Of a stretch of DNA of 64,000 nt, positions 50,521 through 59,942 are shown piece by piece. Under the pieces are notes generated by a model. That model saw only the letters and a program-made list of their open reading frames with translations. It searched no databases and was not told the DNA's origin. The stretch is from Pseudomonas poae (GTDB lineage Bacteria > Pseudomonadota > Gammaproteobacteria > Pseudomonadales > Pseudomonadaceae), in assembly GCA_004000515.1 (NCBI GenBank), contig CP034537.1:6276001-6340000 (forward strand). The letters run 5' to 3'. Every line of letters begins with the position of its first letter. Position 1 is the first letter of the stretch. A program made the translations under genes and the position numbers.

Positions 50521-50804
50521 TGGCCTGCTACCGGATCTACGACAAGAACCGCAAGCCGACCGGGCATCTTTGTGGCGACCTGGGCCCGCACTGTGCTGAA
50601 TGCGGTGATGTTGGGACTCAGCTTTGCGACTACCCGGTTGGAGACGGCAAGACCTGCGACAGGCCGGTCTGTGAGTACCACGCGGCTGTGGTAGCGCCCA
50701 ACGTCGACTACTGCCCTGCACATCACGCCGAATGGAAAGCCTTTCGCGATGCCGGTGGCGTGAAGCGCGAACTCGAAAACGTCGTCCCGTTCAAGGGCGC
50801 CTAA
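50520..50804 (+). CDS. Cysteine-rich zinc-finger protein
   Basis: 94 residues. CGDLGPHCAECGDVGTQLCD and CDRPVCEYHAAVVAPNVDYC with PAHH form a double zinc-binding arrangement (FYVE/AN1-like spacing). Unknown phage early protein. Confidence 0.62.
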   Translation: MACYRIYDKNRKPTGHLCGDLGPHCAECGDVGTQLCDYPVGDGKTCDRPVCEYHAAVVAPNVDYCPAHHAEWKAFRDAGGVKRELENVVPFKGA

Positions 50805-50809
50805 CCCCA

Positions 50810-50839
50810 ATCCCCCTACATGCCGGTCGGTGAGCGGCG
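50810..50839. repeat. 30-bp direct repeat, copy 1
   Basis: ATCCCCCTACATGCC then GGTCGGTGAGCGGCG. Second copy at 51167-51196 differs at about four central bases. The two flank the minus-strand ORF 50840-51088. Confidence 0.65.
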
Positions 50840-51088
50840 TCAGGGCAACTGACTGTCGATCCATCGTTCAGCGGCCGCCATGGCGTCATCAAGGGCGGTT
50901 GGGTAGTCAGGCCACGGCCCGGTCAGTTCAGCGGCAACCTCGCCCAACCCATCAATTGACGCTGGCTCGATGATCTTGGCGGCAACCGGGGCGTCATCGT
51001 TCGGGCGTCGCCAGTCGAACTTGAGGAACATCGTGTGGCCCCGGTAAGCATGCGCTATCGGGGCATCAAGATTGTGTGACACGTCCAT
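50840..51088 (-). CDS. Hypothetical minus-strand cassette gene
   Basis: 82 residues, MDVSHNLDAPIAHAYRGHTM..., with KIIEPASIDGLGEVAAELTG and a C-terminal helix ALDDAMAAAERWIDSQLP. Located exactly between two 30-bp direct repeats and reversed relative to the operon. The start is uncertain (an internal ATG at Met20 is possible). Unknown. Confidence 0.5.
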   Translation of the reverse strand: MDVSHNLDAPIAHAYRGHTMFLKFDWRRPNDDAPVAAKIIEPASIDGLGEVAAELTGPWPDYPTALDDAMAAAERWIDSQLP

Positions 51089-51166
51089 GCCTCATCACGA
51101 ACTTAGTTGAACCTTTTGTACACCAAACCCCACGCACGTTAAATATCGGCAAAACGCCATTACTCC

Positions 51167-51196
51167 ATCCCCCTACATGCCTGCCGGTGAGCGGCG
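51167..51196. repeat. 30-bp direct repeat, copy 2
   Basis: See 50810-50839. It lies just before the start of the 51213-52172 gene and carries no good Shine-Dalgarno itself. Confidence 0.65.
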
Positions 51197-51212
51197 GGCG
51201 AGGTATTCCTGC

Positions 51213-52172
51213 ATGTTCGAAATAATCAAAGCCTGGTTTTCCCGCAACGTTTTCAGGGCCAATCCATGGCAAGACAAGTTCGTGATCCTCAACTTCATCG
51301 ACCTCTACTACAAGGGCCAGCGTGACAGCATATTCGGCATCGCCATCGACTCCGGCGACAACGGCGACTACCCGGGAAACAAGCTGATCATCCATGTCTG
51401 GAAGCATTCAGCCTGGATCAAAATTCCCAACATCATCAAGCCTTGGGCACAGAAGCACACATTCACTACATTGAGCCCAGAAGCTACAGCACGACGGCTT
51501 GAACAGTTCGGGCATCTCGACTACTTCGAGTATCACGCTCGCAAGTACGGGTTCCGCCTGCAAACCCGAGGAATCCACACGAATTTCGGGCCTAGCACAA
51601 TGGACTCGCAATCCGAAAAGTCTCGGTACTTCTCATTCCCTTGGCGCGAATTCGATCTGGTCCTGAATGCGCTGTGTGACGCAAGCGGCGTTGAGCATAT
51701 CGAGAAGAGCAAAGGTGTTCGCCTTGGCTACAAGGAAGCTCAGGCCATCAAAGACACAATGCCCCGCTATGTGTTTTTGCTTAAGGACTATGACGGCCAG
51801 GAAATACGAGCCTATTGCCATATGGAGAAGCGCGTTTACCGAATCGGTACCGGCTGGGTGAAAAAGTACTTCGGTGCGCTGCGCCCTACGCGAACTTTCG
51901 TTGAGCTGGATATCGCTTTTGACGGCGAGACAGGCCCAGAAAAGGGGTCGTGGAAAGGCGGGACCATCGGTACCGGCAGCCGCGCGGAGAAAGGCGATAA
52001 GCACGACGCCCAGTACCTGATCGAGAAGTACTGCGCCGGAACGCATCGCGCCAAAGGCTCCCACTACCAGATGACCTTTGTCCGTCGCGAGCCTGATGCT
52101 CCATACACCAACGAGACTTACCGAAAGGCTTCGGCTGAACGCCGCGGCGAAGCTTACGTGCCGATCGCATAA
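51213..52172 (+). CDS. Large hypothetical early protein
   Basis: 319 residues from ATG 51213, MFEIIKAWFSRNVFRANPWQ. VILNFIDLYYKGQRDSIFGI, HVWKHSAWIKIPNIIKPWAQ, RGIHTNFGPSTMDSQSEKSR, RTFVELDIAFDGETGPEKGS. No domain recognised. Largest unknown of the early operon and intact, hence probably selected. Confidence 0.68.
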   Translation: MFEIIKAWFSRNVFRANPWQDKFVILNFIDLYYKGQRDSIFGIAIDSGDNGDYPGNKLIIHVWKHSAWIKIPNIIKPWAQKHTFTTLSPEATARRLEQFGHLDYFEYHARKYGFRLQTRGIHTNFGPSTMDSQSEKSRYFSFPWREFDLVLNALCDASGVEHIEKSKGVRLGYKEAQAIKDTMPRYVFLLKDYDGQEIRAYCHMEKRVYRIGTGWVKKYFGALRPTRTFVELDIAFDGETGPEKGSWKGGTIGTGSRAEKGDKHDAQYLIEKYCAGTHRAKGSHYQMTFVRREPDAPYTNETYRKASAERRGEAYVPIA

Positions 52173-52240
52173 CTCTCCCCCACCTTCTGCCGCCCAGCGC
52201 GGCTTATTGACTCACGCCGCCTGCGGCACGGAGAATCAAC

Positions 52241-52453
52241 ATGGCAGCAGCAGAGAAAATTGATCGCTTCCTTCGCCTCGACGAGGTGCTTTACACCACA
52301 GGCCTGGGCCGCAATACAGTTTATCGGCGGATCAGGGAGGGCACATTCCCAAAACAGGTTAGAATAGGCCCCAATTCGGTCGCTTGGCGCCAGTCGGCAA
52401 TTGCTGAATGGATGACCTCAACAACGCCCAGCAACGACCAATCAGTACATTGA
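52241..52453 (+). CDS. AlpA-type regulator / excisionase
   Basis: 70 residues. FLRLDEVLYTTGLGRNTVYR, RIREGTFPKQVRIGPNSVAW is the AlpA winged-helix signature. Last phage gene on the right. Such proteins act as excisionase or activate an integrase, but no integrase follows. Confidence 0.85.
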   Translation: MAAAEKIDRFLRLDEVLYTTGLGRNTVYRRIREGTFPKQVRIGPNSVAWRQSAIAEWMTSTTPSNDQSVH

Positions 52454-52516
52454 TCAGTACACCAGCAACTGACAATATTCCCAAAGCCACGCAACACAAG
52501 CCCTACAGGTCACACC
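52454..52516. other. Prophage-host junction region
   Basis: 63 bp between the last phage gene and the GTG of queD. The prophage right end (attR) must lie here or in the first codons of queD. No tRNA gene is visible. The other attachment site is outside the window. Confidence 0.5.
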
Positions 52517-52873
52517 GTGGAAATCTTCAAAGAGTTTACCTTCGAGTCTGCCCACCGCCTGCCCCACGTACCGGAAGGCCACAAATGCGGGCGCCTGCAT
52601 GGGCATTCATTCAAGGTGGCCATCCACCTGAGCGGCGACCTGGATCCCCATACCGGCTGGATTCGCGACTTCTCGGAGATCAAGGCGATTTTCAAGCCGC
52701 TCTATGAGCGCCTCGACCACAACTACCTCAACGACATTCCAGGCCTGGAAAACCCGACCAGCGAAGTGCTGGCCAAGTGGATCTGGAATGAGCTGAAACC
52801 GTTGTTGCCAGAACTCAGCGCGATTCGCATCCATGAGACCTGCACCAGCGGTTGTATCTATCGCGGTGAGTGA
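52517..52873 (+). CDS. queD: 6-carboxytetrahydropterin synthase
   Basis: 118 residues, GTG start (AGGT 7 bases before). QueD motifs: [22 protein letters not shown] zinc ligands, [49 protein letters not shown]. Converts 7,8-dihydroneopterin triphosphate in queuosine synthesis. First host gene; its native promoter may be displaced by the prophage. Confidence 0.95.
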   Translation: MEIFKEFTFESAHRLPHVPEGHKCGRLHGHSFKVAIHLSGDLDPHTGWIRDFSEIKAIFKPLYERLDHNYLNDIPGLENPTSEVLAKWIWNELKPLLPELSAIRIHETCTSGCIYRGE

Positions 52874-52897
52874 CAGTGTGAGAGAGGGCAAGCCCTG

Positions 52898-53521
52898 ATG
52901 GAAAACACCTGGCTCGCCCAAGCCAAACGCCTGCAGGCGTTAGCGTCCACGGGGCTGCACTTTTGCACCGATGACTTCGAGCGCGAACGTCTTGAAGAGA
53001 TCGCCGAGATCGCCCACAGCATGTTGGCGCAACTGGGCAACGTGCCATTGGAACGCATCACCGGGCTGGTCACAGACTTTGCCCAACGCTACTCGACGCC
53101 GATGATCGACGTGCGCGGCGCGGTGATCGACGGTGACCGAATCCTGCTGGTGCGCGAGTTGACCGATGGCTGCTGGGCGTTGCCTGGGGGCTATGCCGAT
53201 ATCGGTTTGTCGGCGGCCGAGAACATCATCAAGGAAATCCACGAGGAAGCCGGGCTCACGGTAACCGCGCGGGCGCTGTACAGCGTGACGCACAAGGCCA
53301 AGGGCTTATACCGGCCGGATGTGCGGGACTTCTACAAGCTGTACTTCTTGTGTGACCGGGTGGACCAGCTTGCGCCAATGGCTGGGTTCGAAACCACCGA
53401 CGTCGGCTTTTTCCGCCTGGATGAGCTGCCGCCACTGTCCCGTGGGCGCACCATCGAAAGTGATCTTGAAGCCGCATTCGCGTTCCATCGCGGCGAGACC
53501 ACGCACACGCTGTTCGACTGA
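52898..53521 (+). CDS. Nudix hydrolase (ADP-ribose pyrophosphatase-like)
   Basis: 207 residues. N-terminal helical Nudix_N region (residues 1-55), then Nudix box GGYADIGLSAAENIIKEIHE with EEAGL. ALPGGYAD at the start of the box fits the NUDIX_N/ADP-ribose or NADH-type subgroup. Probably co-transcribed with queD (24-bp gap). Confidence 0.88.
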   Translation: MENTWLAQAKRLQALASTGLHFCTDDFERERLEEIAEIAHSMLAQLGNVPLERITGLVTDFAQRYSTPMIDVRGAVIDGDRILLVRELTDGCWALPGGYADIGLSAAENIIKEIHEEAGLTVTARALYSVTHKAKGLYRPDVRDFYKLYFLCDRVDQLAPMAGFETTDVGFFRLDELPPLSRGRTIESDLEAAFAFHRGETTHTLFD

Positions 53522-53611
53522 TCCAATTTGTATCACCGCTGCACCGCTTTCGTGCCCGATTGGGCACCGCGAACACCCCTTCCTACATTTCTCCCCGGTT
53601 TGGCTATAAAT

Positions 53612-53628
53612 ACTGTGCACAGTGCACA
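53612..53628. promoter_or_regulatory. Palindromic operator upstream of codB
   Basis: TGTGCACAGTGCACA (53614-53628) is a perfect palindrome centred on A, and ACTGTGCACAGT (53612-53623) is a second perfect palindrome overlapping it. Immediately preceded by TATAAATAC, a good -10-like element. Likely binding site of the PucR-type regulator encoded next to codB. Confidence 0.6.
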
Positions 53629-53712
53629 ACGCCCACCGTGCGCTCGTCACTGCCACCGATTTGGCACGCGCGGTGCAATAGGCCTGCGTCACTCATTCAG
53701 GGAGCAAGGCAC

Positions 53713-54975
53713 ATGACGCAGCAAGAACCGGGTAATGACTATCCCCTCAGCGAAGTCCCCATGCATGCGCGCAAGGGCCTGGCGTCCACCGCCATGGTGC
53801 TGCTGGGCTTCACGTTTTTTACCGCGACCATGTTTGCCGGCGGCAAGCTGGGCGTGGCGTTCAGTTTTACCGACATGCTCGGCGTAGTGGCCTTGGGTAA
53901 CCTGTTGCTGGGTATTTACGCCGCAGGCCTGGGTTACATCGCCTTCAAAAGCGGCCTGAACTCGGTGCTGATGGGGCGCTTCTGCTTTGGCGAAGTGGGC
54001 AGCAAGCTCAGCGACCTGATCCTCGGTTTCACCCAGATCGGCTGGTACGCCTGGGGTACCGCCACTGCTGCGGTGGTGCTCGGCAAATATTTCGAGCTGG
54101 GCCAAGGCAGTGTGCTGGCGCTGATGGTGCTGTTCGGCCTGGTGTTTTGCGCGACCGCCTACATCGGCTATCGCGGCTTGGAGATTCTGTCCTACATCGC
54201 CGTGCCGGCCATGGGCATCCTGTTGTTTCTGTCGATGTGGGTGGCCACGGTCAAGGTCGGCGGGTTGGAGGGGTTGCTGGCGGTGGTTCCGACCGGCGAG
54301 CTGGATTTGTCCACCGCGATTACTTTGGTATTCGGCACCTTCGTCAGCGGCGCAACCCAAGCGACCAACTGGACACGGTTTTCCCGCTCGGCCAAGGTTG
54401 CGGTGCTGGCCAGCCTGATCGGATTTTTTGTCGGCAACGGCCTGATGGTGCTGATCGGTGCGTACGGCGCCATCGTCTATCAGCAGCCGGACGTGGTGGA
54501 AGTGTTGCTGCTGCAAGGCTTCGCCATGGCGGCGATGGCCATGTTGCTGCTGAACATCTGGAGCACCCAGGACAACACCATCTACAACTTCGCCGTGGCT
54601 GGCTGCAACCTGCTGCGCACCAAGCGCCGCAAGACCGTGACCCTGGTCGGTGCAGTGATCGGCACCCTGCTGGCGTTGCTCGGTATGTACGACATGCTGG
54701 TGCCCTACCTGATTTTGCTGGGCACTGTGATCCCACCGATTGGCGGGGTGATCATGGCGGACTTCTTCTACCACTATCGCGGCCATTACCCTCGTCTGGC
54801 GGACGCGCGCTTGCCGGCGTTCAACTGGCCGGGGCTGGTGGCGTATGCCGTGGGCACTGTGCTGGCGTTCCACTCGCCATGGGTTGCGCCGTTGGTGGGG
54901 ATTGCTGCTGCATCGCTGACCTACATCGCGCTCACCGCCGTACTGCGCGTGCCGTTGGCTGACGCACGGGCATGA
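53713..54975 (+). CDS. codB: Cytosine permease
   Basis: 420 residues, about 12 hydrophobic segments (MVLLGFTFFTATMFAGGKLG, MLGVVALGNLLLGIYAAGLG, ...). NCS1 family: NYLPLSEVP-type N-terminus and WTRFSRSAKVAVLASLIGFF. Adjacent codA and regulator support cytosine as substrate. Start ATG 53713 with GGGAGCAAGG upstream. Confidence 0.92.
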   Translation: MTQQEPGNDYPLSEVPMHARKGLASTAMVLLGFTFFTATMFAGGKLGVAFSFTDMLGVVALGNLLLGIYAAGLGYIAFKSGLNSVLMGRFCFGEVGSKLSDLILGFTQIGWYAWGTATAAVVLGKYFELGQGSVLALMVLFGLVFCATAYIGYRGLEILSYIAVPAMGILLFLSMWVATVKVGGLEGLLAVVPTGELDLSTAITLVFGTFVSGATQATNWTRFSRSAKVAVLASLIGFFVGNGLMVLIGAYGAIVYQQPDVVEVLLLQGFAMAAMAMLLLNIWSTQDNTIYNFAVAGCNLLRTKRRKTVTLVGAVIGTLLALLGMYDMLVPYLILLGTVIPPIGGVIMADFFYHYRGHYPRLADARLPAFNWPGLVAYAVGTVLAFHSPWVAPLVGIAAASLTYIALTAVLRVPLADARA

Positions 54976-56177
54976 GCCTGACCCTCGGCGATATGCTGGC
55001 TCTGCCGGGCCTGGAATCCATGCGCCTGCGCGCCGGTGAAGGCGGTCTGGACAACACCGTGCGCTGGCCATACGTGGCGGAGAACAGCGGGATCGCCGAG
55101 TGGGTGTTGGGGGGCGAGCTGGTGTTCGTCACCGGCATCAATCACCCGCGGGATGAGGCCAACCTACTGCAAATGCTGGATGAAGCCTGCCAGCGACACG
55201 TGGCCGGGTTGGTTATCCTCACGGGACCTGCGTATATCCAGGCAATCCCCCAGCGCTTGCTCGACGCTGCCGAAGCGGCCGGCATGCCGCTGATCGAACA
55301 GCCCTACTCGTTGAAAATGGTGTTGGTGACCCAGGCCATCGGCTCGGCGTTGATCCAGTCCGAGCAGTTGGGGCGCTCGCGGCACGACGTACTGGAACGC
55401 TTGCTGACCGGCGACTATCAGTCCCTGGAATTACTGCTGCACCGCGCCGCCCAATTGGGCATGTCGCTGGCGGGGCATTGGCAGGTGGTGCAACTGCAAC
55501 TGGAAGGCAGTGAATTGCTATTTGCCAAAGGCGATGCTGCCGTGGTGGAGGCACAACTGGCCCGGCAACACGACGGCATCAATCGGCGTTTGCGCCAGCT
55601 CTGCGCTGGGCTGCCGGTACTGGGACGGGCCGGACAATGGACGGTGCTGCTGCCTGCCCCGGATGCCGTCGCGGCTTTGAAAAACCGCCAGTTACTCGCC
55701 AATTGGCTCAACCCGCTGAACCTGCGCCTGGCGCCCCTCAAGTTGTTTATCGGCCTGAGCGCCGCCGCCCATCCACCCGCACGCCTGGCCCAGGCGCAAG
55801 ATGAAGCACGCCAGGCGCTGGCCGCCGCGCGACGGTTCAGCGAACGCGCCGGACTGTGTGTGTATGACGAACTGGGCGTGCTCAAGTTGCTCAGCGGCGT
55901 GCGTGACCGCGCCCTGCTCGACCAATTTCTCAATGAGCGCCTAGGCCCGTTGCTGCGCCACGATTTGCACCATGGCCCAAGCTTGATGCCCACCCTGGAA
56001 GCCTGGTTTCACGAGAATGGTAACCTTGTGGCCGCCGCCCAGCGGCTGGCCGTGCACCGCAACACCCTGACGCACCGCGTCCAGCGTATCGAAGCCCTGT
56101 GCGGACTGACGTTGGACAATTCTTATGACCGCCTGGACATCGGTATCGCGCTGATGATCTGGCGGCTGTCTGCCTGA
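54972..56177 (+). CDS. PucR-family transcriptional regulator
   Basis: 401 residues. N-terminal PucR domain (LTLGDMLALPGLESMRLRAG, PYVAENSGIAEWVLGGELVF, PYSLKMVLVTQAI) and C-terminal helix-turn-helix (AVHRNTLTHRVQRIEALCG). Overlaps the codB stop by ATGA-type coupling and precedes codA, so it probably controls the cytosine operon. Confidence 0.9.
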   Translation: MSLTLGDMLALPGLESMRLRAGEGGLDNTVRWPYVAENSGIAEWVLGGELVFVTGINHPRDEANLLQMLDEACQRHVAGLVILTGPAYIQAIPQRLLDAAEAAGMPLIEQPYSLKMVLVTQAIGSALIQSEQLGRSRHDVLERLLTGDYQSLELLLHRAAQLGMSLAGHWQVVQLQLEGSELLFAKGDAAVVEAQLARQHDGINRRLRQLCAGLPVLGRAGQWTVLLPAPDAVAALKNRQLLANWLNPLNLRLAPLKLFIGLSAAAHPPARLAQAQDEARQALAAARRFSERAGLCVYDELGVLKLLSGVRDRALLDQFLNERLGPLLRHDLHHGPSLMPTLEAWFHENGNLVAAAQRLAVHRNTLTHRVQRIEALCGLTLDNSYDRLDIGIALMIWRLSA

Positions 56178-56204
56178 TTGTTTTTAGCCAAGAGGAACTT
56201 GCCC

Positions 56205-57440
56205 ATGCACATCATCAACGCCCGCCTGCGCAACCGTGAAGGCCTGCATGATCTGCACCTGGAACACGGCCGGATTGCCAGCATTACGCCACAAACAGCG
56301 GCGCCTGTAGCGGGCGCCGGCGACCTGGATGCTGCCGGCAACCTGGTGATCCCGCCCTTCGTCGAGCCCCATATCCACCTCGACGCCACCCTCACTGCCG
56401 GCGAGCCGCGCTGGAACATGAGCGGCACCTTGTTCGAAGGCATCGAGTGCTGGGGCGAGCGCAAAGCCACCATCACCCAGGCCGACACCAAGACCCGCGC
56501 CAAGAAAACCATCCAGGCCCTCGCCGCCCACGGCATCCAGCATGTGCGCACTCACGTTGACGTCACCGACCCGGACCTCACCGCGCTCAAGGCCATGTTG
56601 GAAGTGCGTGAAGAAAGCGCGCACCTGATCGACCTGCAAATCGTCGCCTTCCCTCAGGAAGGCATCGAGTCTTACCGCAATGGCCGCGAACTGATGGAGG
56701 AAGCCATCCGCCTCGGTGCCGACGTGATCGGCGGTATCCCCCATTTTGAATACACCCGCGATCAGGGCGTGAGTTCGGTCAAGTTCCTGATGGACCTGGC
56801 TGAACGCACCGGTTGCCTGGTGGACGTACACTGCGACGAGACCGACGACCCGCACTCGCGCTTCCTCGAAGTACTCGCCGAAGAAGCGCGCAGCCGCGAC
56901 ATGGGCGCCCGCGTCACGGCCAGCCACACCACCGCCATGGGCTCCTACGACAACGCCTACTGCGCCAAGCTGTTCCGTTTGCTGGGGCACTCCGGCATCA
57001 GTTTCGTCTCGTGCCCCACCGAGAGCATTCACCTGCAGGGCCGCTTCGACAGTTTCCCGAAACGCCGCGGTGTCACCCGCGTCAACGAACTGCTGGAGGC
57101 CGGCATGAACGTGTGTTTCGGCCAGGACTCCATCGTCGATCCCTGGTACCCCCTGGGCAATGGCAACATCCTGCGAGTGCTGGAAGCCGGCCTGCACATC
57201 TGCCACATGCTCGGCTACCGCAACCTGCAAAGCGCGCTCGACCTGGTCACCGACAACAGTGCCAAGGCCATGGCCCTGGGTGATCGCTACGGCCTGGAGC
57301 TTGGCCGCCCAGCCAACCTGCTGATCCTCTCGGCAGACAGCGACTACGAGGTCATCCGCAGCCAAGGCCTGCCGCTGTACTCGATCCGCAACGGCAAGGT
57401 GCTGATGAAACGCCAGCCGGCGCAGGTAGAGTTTGTCTAG
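56205..57440 (+). CDS. codA: Cytosine deaminase
   Basis: 411 residues from ATG 56205 (AAGAGGAA 7 bases before). Amidohydrolase motifs: VEPHIHLDATLTAGEPRWNM, HVRTHVDVTDPDL, HCDETDDPHSRFLE, ASHTTAMGS, CFGQDSIVDPWYPLGNG. Converts cytosine to uracil. Stop TAG overlaps the stop of the convergent effector gene in a CTAG. Confidence 0.95.
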   Translation: MHIINARLRNREGLHDLHLEHGRIASITPQTAAPVAGAGDLDAAGNLVIPPFVEPHIHLDATLTAGEPRWNMSGTLFEGIECWGERKATITQADTKTRAKKTIQALAAHGIQHVRTHVDVTDPDLTALKAMLEVREESAHLIDLQIVAFPQEGIESYRNGRELMEEAIRLGADVIGGIPHFEYTRDQGVSSVKFLMDLAERTGCLVDVHCDETDDPHSRFLEVLAEEARSRDMGARVTASHTTAMGSYDNAYCAKLFRLLGHSGISFVSCPTESIHLQGRFDSFPKRRGVTRVNELLEAGMNVCFGQDSIVDPWYPLGNGNILRVLEAGLHICHMLGYRNLQSALDLVTDNSAKAMALGDRYGLELGRPANLLILSADSDYEVIRSQGLPLYSIRNGKVLMKRQPAQVEFV

Positions 57441-59585
57441 ACGATCGAATCGATATCCAACGAATGCACCCTCCCCCGTTCGCTGTTGGTAGACGGGGGA
57501 TGCTGGCGACCTGGGACCGCTCGCGGTTTTCGCGGTGGCTGAACCAACGTTTGAGGCTGGGTTGCAACTGCGCGGAGTGGGCGTAACTGCCATACACATC
57601 ACGAGCTTCAAGGCGCCGCCAGCGCAGGGTTTCGAGGCGCTCGCGACTGGTGTGCAAGCGGTCGATTTCGGCGTTCAACGGTTCGTGGTGCTCATAGCCA
57701 CGCCCATTGCTCGGGGCGCGACGAGCGAGCTCCAGGCGTTTTTCCCGCAATTGCTGGCGCATGCTCGCCAGCGCGTGATCAAGCAGCTCGAACTCCCTCG
57801 GCGTCACCAGTGGGCCGCTGCTGTCCAAGGTTTGCTGCCAACGACGCAGGGTGGCCCAAGCTGCCGGGATGTAGCTCGCGGTCATGAAGTGCTCCTTGTA
57901 TTCGACCAACTGTTTGATCAGCCCTTCGCGATCCGGCATGTCGCCATGGAGTTGCAACGCCCGATTGCAGCCTGCTTCTTCGATGGACTCACAGCCCGGC
58001 TTCCACAACACCGAAGACTGCGTGCCATCCGCAAGCATGAGCGGCATGAAGTGTTGTTGTTCACCGTGGTGTTCGTAGGGGTTGCCACCCACGCGCACCA
58101 GCCCGGCGGCGAACAGCAGGCTGCCTAGCGCAGGCGTGCTGAACAGCGTGACCGCGCCGGGAACCCAGAGTTTGGCGGTGGTGTTCATCCATGGCGCTGG
58201 CACGCTGGGGACGGGGTCGTTGTGGTTGACGATACGGTGATGGACGAGGGATGAAGCGCCGGCGGTGAATTCGAATCGGCGGCGCGAGGAGCGCCGTAGG
58301 TGTAGAGGAGGACGTTGTAGGTGCCATTCGACGTTCGCCGCAGGCCTTCGGCAAGCAGCAAAGCGATTGCTCCGCCCAGGCTATGGCCGCAGATAATTAT
58401 CCGCTGGCCTGCGAAAAACTGGTCGAGGTATTGCTGGACGAAACCTCGCATGGCGCTGAAGGCCTGATAAAAACCTTCATGCGCCTTGCCGATACCTTCG
58501 GCGAAAGCCACCTGGTGGGCGTTAGCATCCCGCAACCCATCGGCGGAGCTTGCAGTACCCCGCACAGCGATCAAGATCACCTCATCGTGATGACTGATAA
58601 ACGCCTGAGTGTCGGTACCAAATTCAACATCGTCGAAAAAGTGCAAACGTGCTGGGTGCTCCTGGTTCTTCTCCAACTCTGGCCTGTTCTGCGAATACAA
58701 CCCAGGGTCGAAAGGCAGAATTTCGAAACGTCGCGAGTAGGGGACTTCTTCGTAGATAGGATAGAAACGCTGTTGTTGCTCCGCATCAAATCGCCAGGCT
58801 TCGTGATACCCCGATAGCTTTTCAGCAAAGAGATGACCCACGCTGGGGTCGAAGGGAAAGTGAACTTTATCTGTGGGTCTTTCAGGTGGCACTTGCCCGA
58901 AGTCGCAGTAACTCAAGGTAGCCATCAGTGCCAATTGGTAGAGATTCAACGCACAGAAACTATCGTCGGTGGAAAATATCGGGCGAAAGGCTCGCAATGG
59001 CCGAACCTCAAGTACGGTGTGCTGGTTGGGGAACAGCACGACTCCCGACAATGTCCGTTGCGATGGGCTGAATCCTAGTTCGGCCATCATTTTTAGGGCA
59101 TGTCGTTGGGGCTGATGCGTTCGTTGCGCCACTACAGGTAAGTGGGCGGTATGACGGACCAGATCACGAACCTCAACCTGATAGAAGTGATTGGCTTTCT
59201 GTTTCGCCGGATTATTGTCAACACGCTGACCATTCGAGTTGGCAAACCGGCTTTGTTCAGCACGAACCTGGAGCTCGGTAATAGGAAGTGGGTAGGTTCG
59301 CCGCATAACAAGCCGGCTATACGGCTTCTCGATTCCTGAATATAAGTCATCAAAAGCAATCACTACGGGACCGCAGTAAATATCTTGAAGCCTGGCAAAT
59401 CCGTTTTTATCCAATCGACCTTTGTGCATCTGCCCAGCACTGTCATGGATGGTATATGGCAATCCACCATACACCGCTCCTATACCGAGTTCATCGACCA
59501 GACAGAAACTCACCCAATGGCCTCGCAACGCGCACGCTGGCTTACTGTCACTGAAAAAAGGTTGCTTCCGTGCATCCAACTTCAT
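57437..59585 (-). CDS. Type VI secretion lipase-type effector (two frameshifts)
   Basis: Start ATG 59585 (GGAG 6 bases before). Lipase-3 domain with nucleophile IICGHSLGGAIALLLAEGL (Ser near residue 402). After one G added near 58272 the frame continues HHRIVNHNDPVPSVPAPWMN, supplying the catalytic Asp, and NPYEHHGEQQH a candidate His. A second one-base correction at 57473-57477 gives a natural end SLDIDSIV and a total of about 716 residues. Belongs with vgrG and the DUF4123 adaptor; toxic phospholipase delivered to rivals is inferred. Confidence 0.82.
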
Positions 59586-59598
59586 GGAATACTCCTTG

Positions 59599-59898
59599 TT
59601 ACTTACACGATGGATAGACGTCGCAGATACGGCCATCCGGCATTTTTATCGGCTTAAAGTCGGTGGTATTGCCACGGCAAAAAGCGTCTATGTCTTCAAA
59701 ATTGTCTCCTTTGCAACGCTTCCACCCACCCGGCACAGCCACCCAGTTATCGTCAAAATAGGGCTGTTCCTCATCTGTCAGCGCCAGCACCATCCTGAGC
59801 TTTTTCCCCGCCAACTGGTCTCGCTGCGCCACACCTCCCGCAAGCCTTTGCCGCCCCGTTGCGTCCAAAGAGCGGCACTGCAAAATCTTCCTGATCAT
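59599..59898 (-). CDS. Hypothetical protein of the T6SS cluster
   Basis: About 99 residues from ATG 59898: MIRKILQCRSLDATGRQRLA, GGWKRCKGDNFEDIDAFCRG, ICDVYPSCK. Four cysteines suggest a periplasmic protein, yet no signal peptide is evident; the true 5' end may be upstream in another frame. Immediately before the effector, so possible immunity protein. Confidence 0.55.
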   Translation of the reverse strand: MIRKILQCRSLDATGRQRLAGGVAQRDQLAGKKLRMVLALTDEEQPYFDDNWVAVPGGWKRCKGDNFEDIDAFCRGNTTDFKPIKMPDGRICDVYPSCK

Positions 59899-59942
59899 GT
59901 GGAGCGGGCCGATCGTGCGGAACAACCAATGACACCGTCCAA

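Noticed and set aside
53689..55071. Long minus-strand ORF opposite codB
   Set aside because: Gln/His-rich antisense shadow of an intact permease gene in GC-rich DNA.
56184..57611. Long minus-strand ORF opposite codA
   Set aside because: Antisense shadow; codA is a clear family member on the other strand.
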